21,584 nucleotides of DNA, from contig JAKCWW010007438.1 in the NCBI GenBank assembly GCA_026260175.1, forward strand, positions 7,644-29,227, given 5' to 3'. The position numbers were made by a program, and so were the translations under genes. This DNA is from Reticulitermes lucifugus (Eukaryota > Arthropoda > Insecta > Blattodea > Rhinotermitidae). A model generated the notes under the pieces. It did not search any database. It saw only the letters and a program-made list of their open reading frames with translations, and was not told where the DNA came from. This document shows, in pieces, positions 16,701 through 20,659 of this stretch. The first letter of the stretch is position 1. Each line of letters begins with the position of its first letter.

Positions 16701-19254
16701 GTAAATGTATGTCGGTATTCCCCTCCAAAATCCAACCTCTGGCATCCCCGTCGCAGAGGGGGTAACGTCTATAGGCGGCTAACATGGGCAATGGTTCAAC
16801 CAAGCCACGATGTCAGGCACTGTGCCGAGGGCTGCATGGCACTGGGGTGGTGATAGCAGTGCTGTTAACGATCCCCTTGGGGCACCAGGCAGCACCCCAT
16901 TGTATTTATGCTTTACACTCATAAAGGGCTCTGCAGGTGGTGACTGTTATTTCCCAATTACTTGTGGGACTCTTATGGAGAAAACACAAAATAAAAAACC
17001 TATCAAAAGCAGGGACAGTGTGTTACAGAAGGACCTGCCTAGTTGTGCTCAACAGGGGGCCAGCCAGTCTGGTGAACCACCCCAGGGAGCTGGTATTCCT
17101 AGCATACCTAGGGATACTGAGCATCTGACAAAAGTCAAGGACAAATGGGCACAATATGTCCCAAAAATGTAATTTATTCAAATTAATCTGCACCATAGCA
17201 AGGCGGCGACAGCACTCCTTTGCTGAAAACTTGCTATGGGGTGATAAATATAGCACTTATTCAGGAACCCTGGGTTTATGGGGACCAAATAAGGGCTTAC
17301 GCAACATAAAGAGGCCACTGTTTTCTGCTGGAACCGGTATTGCTCCCAGATCCTGCATGTTTGTCAGGAACACAGTCCCAGGTGTAATAGATGAAAGCAG
17401 GCATCTGAAACAGCCTTACACGTTCTTTGTGACTGTGAGGCTTTGGCTAAACTGAGATTCAGGCACCTGGGTCATCATTTTATGAAACCAGGTGACTTTG
17501 AAGGCATCTCTATCAGTAAGATACTGCACTTTGTTGAAGGTGCGGGACTGCTGAATGAATGAGCTAAAGGGTTGCACAAAAGATCAATAACGGTCGAAGT
17601 GCATGGGTCACTGTGGTGCCGGCCCTTCCATATTCTATTCTATTCTATGTCGGTATTTGTTAGTTTTTGGCCTAGGGATTCTCAAGCAGAAGGCTAGGAG
17701 CAAGTCACCCATACACAGTTACAACTATAGTGGAATGGCACACGAAACACAACAGATACCCTGCCCTTGCCATTTCACATACACAGCAGGCCTGTCCACA
17801 AGTTCCACGAGGTTCTTCACTGGCCAAAAACTAACAATCTACACATGTGTTTTGAAACTGACATCTATATTGGACACTGTCTGCTGTGGACATAAATTCA
17901 AAGGTGGTCTTATCTGTGGCAAATATTTGAATGGCACTCGAAGAACTGTTAACCTCAATGTTTTGTACCATCACCATCTTTCTAACAATTAACTTACAAA
18001 CAACATTTCAGACAATGTGAAGGTATCTTTATGTACCACATGCTTAGCTGTAATGCTTCATTAAGTACCCTCATCAAACTGAAAGCTGATTGAAATGCTA
18101 TTGTTTTACATTCTACAAAAAAAAACTACCTTCTCAAAAGTGGTGAACTGGAACCTCAAACCATTTCTAAAGACCAACTTAAGTACTGGCTACTTTTGCC
18201 CCAAGCTAACAAATTCACACATCTGACAGAGAGTTACTGTTGACTGTAGGAAATTAAATAGTACAAGAAGTAGACCCCAATGGAAGAACCTTCATAAGTT
18301 CTGTGAAAATTAGTCAGATGCTTGAAAAGTTGAGAGGAGAGGACGAATACAGATGATTGCACGTGCACTCACACACACAAACATGCACACATGCATGCGC
18401 ACACACACAGAGCACTGGGACTCCTAGAAGCCACATTTTTCTCTCAGGAAGGATAACAGGCTAAAAACGGCATGCATTTTCCCATCTGCAGGACACTGGA
18501 TTCCAAACAAACCTCATCTATGTTCCCACTGTGGTGGTCTTCGTTGTCACCACTTTCTGAAGCATCTGAATCATCACTACCGCTGGCTGCCATCCTGTCA
18601 TCCCCTCTGCCAAGAGATGTTTCCCTACCTCCACTGATGCTGGAATCTCGTGACTTACGACCGTCATGTTTCAATCCACCAATGGATGCTTTATCTGTGC
18701 CAGATAATGGTGGCTTCAGAAATATCTGGGAACACAGCACATCATATAATACTACCAAATTAAAACACCATAACAATGGTACATGGACATTACTTTAACC
18801 AACAACTGTCACGTGGCACTTCCAGTCAGCTTGCTTAACTTGTAAAACTTTGATACACAATGGACAGGCCTGGGATTGAACTGAAGCCACCCTGGAGAGC
18901 AGCTGGTGACTAACTTCCTGAAACAAGGCACAGCTGCCACTCAGTGTTGCTAAGTGCAGCATTATATTTTGTTTCAGTCACTAAACATGTTCTCAGCAAA
19001 TTGCAGAGTTCTTTCCCTCAGACTCTGCATCACTTTGTACTTCAAACCACTACTTTGACAGTACTAACCTGCAAGTCCTCACTGACACTGATGGTTTCAA
19101 CACCATCCAGATCTCGCTTAGCCAAGCTGACTGATGGTGGAGGTATGGGATCCTTGGCTTCCTTACCAAATGTCCCTCCACCACTCCCTGGCCCAGACTT
19201 GGGCACAACTCGTTCAATAGTGACATCTCCAATACGAGTCACAAATGGCTCCAT
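1503..19254 (-). CDS. RAD54L2: RAD54L2/ARIP4-type SNF2 helicase-like ATPase, 5' part, 13 exons
   Basis: Exons in transcription order: 19254-19069, 18725-18513, 16632-16242, 14745-14525, 13790-13572, 12486-12207, 10608-10573, 9171-8936, 7410-7294, 6267-5926, 5381-5210, 2671-2537, 1710-1503. All have AG/GT borders and matching phases, giving 2756 coding bases. Visible SNF2 motifs: HQIGGVRF (593-600), Walker A GLGKT (627-631), motif Ia PINTLQNW (655-662), motif II DEGH (821-824) and motif III LTG plus YPLQNN (848-856). The family is a Rad54/ATRX-related nuclear translocase. From established knowledge, mammalian RAD54L2 binds the androgen receptor and the SUMO system and counters topoisomerase II adducts. 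ATRX is the main alternative, but [12 protein letters not shown] and [12 protein letters not shown] fit ARIP4 better, and no ADD domain is seen. The second RecA lobe and the C-terminus are outside the window. Walker A lies near residue 630, against roughly 310 in the human protein as I recall it. Confidence 0.93.
1850..1950 (+). repeat. Second copy of the CTTCTTGGACTG repeat family
   Basis: It shares GTTCTTCTTGGACTG and TTGA with the 1028 copy, then diverges, keeping a CTTCGAAACATCAGG signature. It lies in intron 12 (1711-2536); I see nothing else recognisable in that intron. Confidence 0.45.
2537..2671 (-). CDS. RAD54L2: RAD54L2 exon 12 (residues 805-850), DEGH box
   Basis: The acceptor is CGTTACAG|AAATGC and the donor ACTG|GTAAGG, phase 1 in and out. 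It encodes [20 protein letters not shown], then [13 protein letters not shown] and RRIVLTG. DEGH (821-824) is motif II, coordinating magnesium and water for ATP hydrolysis. The DEGH form, rather than DEAH, is usual for ATRX, ARIP4 and Rad54. The preceding intron (2672-5209) is the longest in the window and holds a foldback element 67 bases from this acceptor. Confidence 0.96.
2739..3176. mobile_element. Foldback (inverted-repeat) element in intron 11
   Basis: The left arm, 2739-2835, contains CAACTACTGCACACCAATTA and CTCCTACATGTTTCGGCT. Its reverse complement returns at 3075-3176 (AATTGGTGTGCAGTAGTTGG, AGCCGAAACATGTAGGAG), giving arms of about 97 and 102 bases around a 239-base centre. The arms carry a CTGATGATGG...CGAAAC signature seen at the ends of many insect retroelement copies. 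No ORF of note is present. It is probably a non-autonomous element or two copies of a tail in inverted order. It ends 67 bases upstream of the exon 12 acceptor. Confidence 0.75.
3177..4559. other. Intron 11 interior, nothing recognised
   Basis: This is AT-rich sequence with only short unsupported ORFs on both strands (the longest is the minus-strand 4198-4530, 110 codons, with no recognisable motif). I see no splice-bounded conserved segment or clear repeat. Confidence 0.5.
4560..4770 (+). repeat. Dispersed repeat, unknown class
   Basis: This block has higher GC than its surroundings. It contains GGGGGTAAAGTGACAGGAGC, CACTCACCTCCAGCTAGTGC, GAATGAGTGGAGCTACACCC and CCCCCACATGCCTTTATGGC. It resembles a very common insect repeat that I have met as spurious predicted peptides ([24 protein letters not shown]). 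No termini or target duplication are evident. Confidence 0.5.
5080..5158 (+). repeat. Short fragment of the FWVVT-type dispersed repeat
   Basis: The plus strand reads [10 protein letters not shown] in one frame, a degenerate match to the FWV(V)xPCSLV peptide seen in the other copies in this window (6325-6445 and, on the minus strand, 15785-15960). It is too short to place ends. Confidence 0.35.
5210..5381 (-). CDS. RAD54L2: RAD54L2 exon 11 (residues 748-805), lobe 1 core and basic/acidic loop
   Basis: The acceptor is TTTTTCAG|GTAATT and the donor GATG|GTAATG, ending in phase 1. It encodes [20 protein letters not shown], the GYE(M/L)YR block characteristic of this subfamily. It continues with a lysine/arginine run KKRKRK (780-785) and an acidic [10 protein letters not shown] stretch. 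The basic run could be a second nuclear localisation signal or a DNA contact; that is inference. Confidence 0.95.
5382..5925. other. Intron 10 with AGT/AGC trinucleotide run
   Basis: A 28-base (AGT)n(AGC)n microsatellite lies at 5470-5497. The rest is AT-rich, and I see nothing else recognisable. Confidence 0.7.
5926..6267 (-). CDS. RAD54L2: RAD54L2 exon 10 (residues 634-747), motif Ia and a long polar insert
   Basis: The acceptor is TTCTCCAG|GTGGTC and the donor CAAGG|GTAAGT, phase 0. It starts [12 protein letters not shown], then [15 protein letters not shown] (motif Ia) and [10 protein letters not shown] polar insert of about 52 residues, rich in Ser, Thr, Asn and Gly, follows (roughly 672-723). 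The exon closes with [12 protein letters not shown] and KSMAARSR. In vertebrate orthologues, as I recall them, the same linker is much shorter. The frame is open throughout. Confidence 0.96.
6325..6445 (+). repeat. Dispersed repeat copy, FQVFxAVVLxMTVFFWV type
   Basis: One plus-strand frame reads [19 protein letters not shown] followed by [16 protein letters not shown], close to a recurrent insect repeat-derived peptide (FQVFTAVVLRMTVF...CSL). In intron 9 it precedes a further copy part at 6935-7085 in the same direction, so the two may be pieces of one insertion. No protein function is implied. Confidence 0.5.
6935..7085 (+). repeat. Dispersed repeat copy, PEDGG type
   Basis: It contains CCTGAAGATGGAGGCAAC, then TCATAACCCACAAGACCACA and CATCTATGTGAGGTGTG. 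The same order (CTGAAGATGGAGG, CTCTGAAACG, CATAACCCAGA) appears at 15785-15960, and a variant at 11560-11650. This shows a multi-copy family. Between it and the previous copy (6446-6934) I see only AT-rich sequence and a CATGCATGCAT run near 6893. Confidence 0.55.
7294..7410 (-). CDS. RAD54L2: RAD54L2 exon 9 (residues 595-633), Walker A
   Basis: This exon has 39 codons in phase 0 between TTCTGCAG|ATAGGA and ACAG|GTACTC. It carries [24 protein letters not shown] and LQ. GLGKT (627-631) is the Walker A loop that binds the phosphates of ATP, with lysine 630 as the catalytic residue. All key residues are intact, so ATPase activity is expected. This is one of the two exons most diagnostic of the SNF2 Rad54/ATRX/ARIP4 branch. 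Confidence 0.97.
7411..8935. other. Intron 8, no recognised gene or element
   Basis: AT-rich. Two adjacent palindromes lie at 8005-8020 (AACTGTTTGAACAGTT) and 8022-8042 (CTGCCTG/CAGGCAG around CTTTGAA). Segments near 8490-8520 and 8620-8655 resemble each other (GTCACTGCATCAATTTCCACTGA against GCCACTGAGCCAATTTTCACTA in part), suggesting an old, unrecognised repeat. Confidence 0.45.
8936..9171 (-). CDS. RAD54L2: RAD54L2 exon 8 (residues 516-594), tandem SIM-like motifs and pre-helicase segment
   Basis: The acceptor is TTTTTCAG|ATGTAG and the donor CATCAG|GTAAGT. The exon encodes [12 protein letters not shown] and [14 protein letters not shown], two hydrophobic cores followed by acidic/serine residues, the usual form of SUMO-interacting motifs. 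Next comes [13 protein letters not shown] and [15 protein letters not shown], a strongly ARIP4-like block leading into the helicase domain. The final HQ pairs with IGGVRF in exon 9. Confidence 0.95.
9172..10572. other. Intron 7, nothing recognised
   Basis: Very AT-rich, with an A-run next to the exon 8 acceptor at 9175-9187. Only short ORFs without motifs occur on either strand. I saw no tandem array, transposon terminus or extra exon. Confidence 0.5.
10573..10608 (-). CDS. RAD54L2: RAD54L2 exon 7, 36-base microexon (residues 504-516)
   Basis: A pyrimidine-rich acceptor (TTTCCGCTTTGCAG) and a GCAG|GTTATT donor bracket 36 bases. They fit phase 1 on both sides and encode [12 protein letters not shown] between exons 6 and 8. 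In the human protein as I recall it, a DGP triplet sits ten residues before the VICLDSSS motif. Here DGP sits ten residues before VVTISSSS, which argues that the microexon is real. It is phase-neutral, so it could be an optional cassette. Exon length is below what ORF finders report. Confidence 0.75.
10609..11090. other. Intron 6, left part
   Basis: No gene is recognised. Around 10850-10960 a minus-strand frame gives a run without stops ([17 protein letters not shown]), possibly a decayed transposon remnant, but I cannot assign it. A strong donor-like CCG|GTAAGT follows an ATG at 11091-11100. Confidence 0.35.
11335..11660 (+). repeat. Dispersed repeat copy, degraded PEDGG/SLEM type
   Basis: The plus strand contains CTAGTCTTCTGGAATGTGAC near the start, then CTGGAGATGAAGGCAAC, CGCTCTGAAATGTTGGTAC and CATAACATCCCAGAAGACAG. 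The order and wording match the PEDGG-type copies at 6935 and 15785. The predicted plus- and minus-strand ORFs here are by-products. The remainder of intron 6 up to 12206 shows no other clear feature. Confidence 0.45.
12207..12486 (-). CDS. RAD54L2: RAD54L2 exon 6 (residues 411-504), Pro/Ser and acidic then Lys/Gly tail
   Basis: The acceptor is CATTGCAG|GTGTTC. The donor is AAGG|GTAGGC, ending in phase 1. It encodes [10 protein letters not shown], a proline/serine segment, an acidic block ([13 protein letters not shown]) and a basic tail ([10 protein letters not shown]). It joins in frame either to microexon 7 or straight to exon 8, so exon 7 could be skipped without a frameshift. A mariner-derived inverted repeat starts only 44 bases upstream of the acceptor. 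Confidence 0.88.
12531..12761 (-). pseudogene. Mariner-type transposase C-terminal remnant (left arm)
   Basis: The minus strand reads [13 protein letters not shown], a stop, then [12 protein letters not shown] and LGDYSEK. This matches the end of mariner (IS630/Tc1/mariner superfamily) transposases, which typically finish (R/E)W(D/N)KC(I/V)...GDYVEK. The homology with the right arm continues about 90 bases past the end of the coding part, to AGTTCCCTAGG at 12531. An internal stop and substitutions make it inactive. It sits 44 bases upstream of the exon 6 acceptor. Confidence 0.75.
12786..13006 (+). pseudogene. Mariner-type transposase C-terminal remnant (right arm)
   Basis: The plus strand reads [20 protein letters not shown], then [13 protein letters not shown], a stop, and [12 protein letters not shown], again a mariner transposase tail. 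It is the diverged inverted partner of 12531-12761, separated by about 24 bases. Shared blocks include CTACATTT and CCTA(A/G)GGAAC near the outer ends. It is broken by a stop and lacks the catalytic DD(D) core. Confidence 0.75.
13130..13315 (+). repeat. Dispersed repeat, FLEGLSET type
   Basis: One plus-strand frame reads [12 protein letters not shown], then a Ser/Asp-rich stretch and [10 protein letters not shown]. It resembles a recurrent insect repeat peptide (FLEGLxKTxxNL...LNxGPPxYxA) known from spurious gene models. It lies in intron 5. No termini are visible. Confidence 0.5.
13572..13790 (-). CDS. RAD54L2: RAD54L2 exon 5 (residues 338-410)
   Basis: The acceptor is TTTAAACAG|GTGCAA and the donor AAG|GTATGT, phase 0 at both ends, giving 73 codons. 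It begins [13 protein letters not shown], continuing the charged helix of exon 4. It then turns into a Ser/Gly-rich linker containing [13 protein letters not shown] and [10 protein letters not shown]. The linker is probably flexible. There are no catalytic residues. Confidence 0.9.
13791..14524. other. Intron 4 with a 16-bp tandem duplication
   Basis: AGGCTTAAGAACTAAC is perfectly repeated head to tail at 13964-13995. The minus-strand ORF 14232-14492 has no recognisable motif and I do not regard it as a gene. Nothing else was seen. Confidence 0.6.
14525..14745 (-). CDS. RAD54L2: RAD54L2 exon 4 (residues 264-337), conserved MRRNIRE helix segment
   Basis: The acceptor is CTCAG|GTAAAG and the donor GAG|GTTATT, a weak donor. 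After an acidic [12 protein letters not shown] tract comes MRRNIREVM (297-305), then [13 protein letters not shown] and [10 protein letters not shown]. This charged helical, coiled-coil-like stretch matches the N-terminal conserved segment of ARIP4 proteins as I know them and helps separate this gene from ATRX. The helix runs on directly into exon 5. Confidence 0.92.
15660..15965 (+). repeat. Dispersed repeat copy, PEDGG/VYRRFRG type
   Basis: The plus strand contains CCTGAAGATGGAGGAAGTGG, CCTCTGAAACGTCTGTACAC and CATAACCCAGAATACAAC. The minus strand of the same stretch reads [20 protein letters not shown], a peptide seen across many insect genomes as a repeat by-product. The 156-codon minus ORF (15497-15967) is therefore not a gene. 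The left boundary is uncertain. Confidence 0.6.
15991..16163. mobile_element. piggyBac-type MITE
   Basis: TTAA followed by CCCTTTGACACC at 15991-16006 is mirrored by GGTGCCAAAGGG at 16147-16158 followed by TTAC. These are 12-bp terminal inverted repeats with one mismatch. TTAA target duplication and CCCTTTG-like ends are typical of piggyBac elements. The right TTAA copy has one substitution. At about 170 bases without an ORF, it is a miniature non-autonomous copy in intron 3. Confidence 0.75.
16242..16632 (-). CDS. RAD54L2: RAD54L2 exon 3 (residues 134-264), low complexity with NLS-like basic runs
   Basis: This is the longest exon (391 bases), from acceptor TTTAG|GAAGATG to donor CAG|GTAAGA; it ends in phase 1. 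It encodes a hydrophilic Ser/Gln/Asp/Glu-rich segment. Two basic clusters near its end, KRK (244-246) and KKKK (256-259), could act as a nuclear localisation signal. A transposon insertion ends 75 bases upstream of its acceptor. There is no catalytic content. No frameshift or stop interrupts it, unlike the flanking repeats. Confidence 0.82.
16708..17657 (+). mobile_element. Internally deleted non-LTR retrotransposon with 12-bp target duplication
   Basis: A perfect 12-base duplication, TATGTCGGTATT, flanks the body at 16708-16719 and 17646-17657. Within 16720-17645 there is a 5' leader and ORF1-like start (ATG at 16810). Then comes the beginning of an AP-endonuclease domain, split over two frames ([15 protein letters not shown], then [16 protein letters not shown], then SCMFVRN), around 17175-17375. 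After a junction near 17385-17400 it jumps to the ORF2 end ([33 protein letters not shown], stop near 17560) and a short 3' tail ending in ATTCT repeats. Most of the endonuclease and all of the reverse transcriptase and RNase H parts are missing. It resembles I/Jockey-superfamily elements. It is antisense to RAD54L2, in intron 2. Confidence 0.85.
17658..18365. other. Intron 2, part without recognised features
   Basis: AT-rich sequence between the retrotransposon and a CA-rich tract. The 129-codon plus ORF starting at 17603 begins inside the retrotransposon tail and shows no motif. I see nothing else. Confidence 0.5.
18366..18409. repeat. CA-rich microsatellite
   Basis: Interrupted (CA)n run with CATGCATGCG inserts. 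Simple-sequence repeat near the end of intron 2. Confidence 0.85.
18513..18725 (-). CDS. RAD54L2: RAD54L2 exon 2 (residues 63-133), Ser/Asp-rich
   Basis: The acceptor is TTCCCAG|ATATTT and the donor is GAG|GTTTGT; both borders are phase 0, giving 71 codons. The encoded stretch goes from IFLKPPLSG to a Gly/Arg/Ser run and then an acidic serine tract ([16 protein letters not shown]). Such tracts are common casein-kinase-2-type phosphorylation regions in chromatin proteins, but that role is inference. Low-complexity composition makes it hard to confirm by homology; open frame and splice phase are the main support. Confidence 0.78.
18795..18960 (-). repeat. Possible tRNA-derived SINE remnant in intron 1
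   Basis: On the minus strand an A-box-like region (GTGGCAGCTGTGCC near 18935) is followed by CTCTCCAGGGTGGC and a B-box-like AGTTCAATCCC (18869-18879). This order and spacing suit a tRNA-derived Pol III promoter. Matches are imperfect and no target duplication or tail was identified. Confidence 0.4.
19069..19254 (-). CDS. RAD54L2: RAD54L2 exon 1 (start codon, residues 1-62)
   Basis: The exon opens [10 protein letters not shown] and ends SVSEDLQ before a CAG|GTTAGT donor, in phase 0. An in-frame TGA at 19299-19297, 15 codons upstream with no ATG between, supports this start codon. The segment is rich in Gly, Pro and Ser (GPGSGGG, PIPPPSV) and probably disordered. I see no known domain and no strong match to the vertebrate N-terminus. 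It is assigned to this gene because the phase-0 donor joins cleanly to exon 2 and the chain of open, in-phase exons continues to the helicase exons. Confidence 0.8.
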
Positions 19255-19329
19255 TATACAACCGACCTCACCACCGCAGCTGGCTGCGGTGTCCAGTCAC
19301 GGGGGTCAACCCAGTGTAGACATCGTGGG
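19255..19329 (-). promoter_or_regulatory. Probable 5' UTR of RAD54L2 with hairpin
   Basis: These 75 bases before the ATG are more GC-rich than the surroundings and contain the in-frame TGA (19299-19297). A perfect 9-bp inverted repeat at 19272-19291 (arms CACCGCAGC / GCTGCGGTG) lies 17 bases upstream of the start codon. A TTTTATGTATTGATAG acceptor-like sequence ends at 19330, so a 5' UTR intron is possible and the true promoter may lie further right. I see no clear TATA box or initiator. Confidence 0.4.
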
Positions 19330-19726
19330 CTATCAATACATAAAACAAAAATATAGCAGGTTAAAACAAAACACTTCTGCTAGATTTTTCAACAAATATA
19401 ATTTGACTGCTCACCCTAAGCAATAATAAAAAAAAAAAAAAAGCCATCATTTTAGATGTGGAAAGCACAATGAATAAAAAGACTGTTAACATTCCACATG
19501 TGTCTTAAAGAACCTTGAAAGCAGCTTAGAAGAGTTTTACTATTTTAACCTCAACATTTAAAATTTTTAGTTCAAATTTCAAAGGGAACCATATAAAATC
19601 CGAAACTATTTGGAAAAGAAAACAGAATATTATAAAAAAACACACACACACAACTAACACAATTTAAGCTACCACAAAGGAAAGTTATAAGCAATTAACA
19701 ATTTCAGAGAATATAAAAATGTCTTG
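19330..19726. other. 5' flank of RAD54L2, no clear promoter
   Basis: AT-rich with an A-run at 19427-19442 and a short CA run near 19642-19652. A possible 5' UTR intron acceptor ends at 19330. No convincing core promoter motif was seen. Confidence 0.4.
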
Positions 19727-19808
19727 CCCCATCTGGTAATTGAACCCTGGATCATCCAGCTAGTATAGTAGCCTAGTCATGATACCAATTACACTATCCC
19801 AGCTACCC
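19727..19808 (-). repeat. tRNA-like Pol III promoter head (SINE or tRNA pseudogene)
   Basis: On the minus strand, TAGTGTAATTGG (19796-19785) matches an A box and GGTTCAATTAC (19746-19736) a B box. The spacing between them is tRNA-like and the A-box region resembles tRNA-Val. The T-stem has mismatches and the acceptor stem does not close, so it is not a working tRNA gene. It most likely heads a tRNA-derived SINE. Confidence 0.55.
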
Positions 19809-19809
19809 A

Positions 19810-19896
19810 TACAATTCACAATCCACTTTTAATACAGTCAGCACAAGCTGTCAGCATAGTTGTGCTGATTGTATTAACATTTGATTTTGAATTGTA
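19810..19896. repeat. Imperfect hairpin, 37-base arms
   Basis: The arms 19810-19846 and 19860-19896 are imperfect reverse complements (TACAGTCAGCACAA against TTGTGCTGATTGTA, and ACAATTC against GAATTGT at the outer ends) around a 13-base spacer. It begins two bases after the tRNA-like head. It could be a small foldback element or part of the same insertion. Confidence 0.6.
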
Positions 19897-20465
19897 GTCA
19901 TATAAGTATGGCAAAGACCCAACATTTTATACTGTGTTTCATTCTTTTTTCTTTTCACTACTGGAGGGCACTCAGGAATGCAGATTCACATGTCCTGTCA
20001 TGCTGACACCAGGCAAGAGACCGTGAAGATAGAAAAAATTTCAATCAGAAAGATCCAACAGGATGAAGAGGAAAATGAGAAGAAATAAGGGATCCTACAT
20101 TCACAAGTAACAAAACTGGGATATATATATACTTGCACTGAAGTGGGCCCAAACTGTAAATGCAACAAGAACTGTTGGAAATATTTTGCTTATGGAGAGG
20201 ACAATACAATATTAATGCTGTATTGGATATGGGAGACTTCAATTCTCAAAGTGTGTATCTGCATGGCTGCACAAAGTCCATTCCTTCCAGAAGGAAATGA
20301 AAAAAATACAGACATGCTGATGAATCTAGAAAAGATTCTCACTTTACACTATTAAATGTGCACGGCAACAACACTGTGTTTATATTTCCCTTATGGGTAT
20401 AAGCAAGAAAACATGTAACTAAATATTGTTCAATTGTTGGGCCTTTCTTAGCCTAAACACACAAA
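19897..20465. other. Intergenic stretch, nothing recognised
   Basis: Only short ORFs without motifs on both strands. A first RAD54L2 non-coding exon could lie here, but I cannot point to one. Confidence 0.45.
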
Positions 20466-20616
20466 GAGGTTCATTCATTCATTCATTTATTAACCTTTCA
20501 GTAAATCCATCACACGGTGTACAACCATGGATAAAGAAATGGNCATCAAATACAGAATCAAACACAAAAGCAACAAATACAACAAATGAACAAGACAAGC
20601 AAAATAAAATAAAATG

Positions 20617-20659
<43 letters not shown>

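Noticed and set aside
1503..19254. Assignment to ATRX/XNP
   Set aside because: Motifs such as [11 protein letters not shown] and [20 protein letters not shown] follow ARIP4, and no ADD zinc finger is encoded in the N-terminal exons.
18944..19426. 160-codon plus-strand ORF
   Set aside because: It overlaps RAD54L2 exon 1 on the opposite strand and owes its length to that exon's composition. It has no motif of its own.
19727..19808. Functional tRNA gene
   Set aside because: A and B boxes are present, but the T-stem has mismatches and the acceptor stem does not pair.
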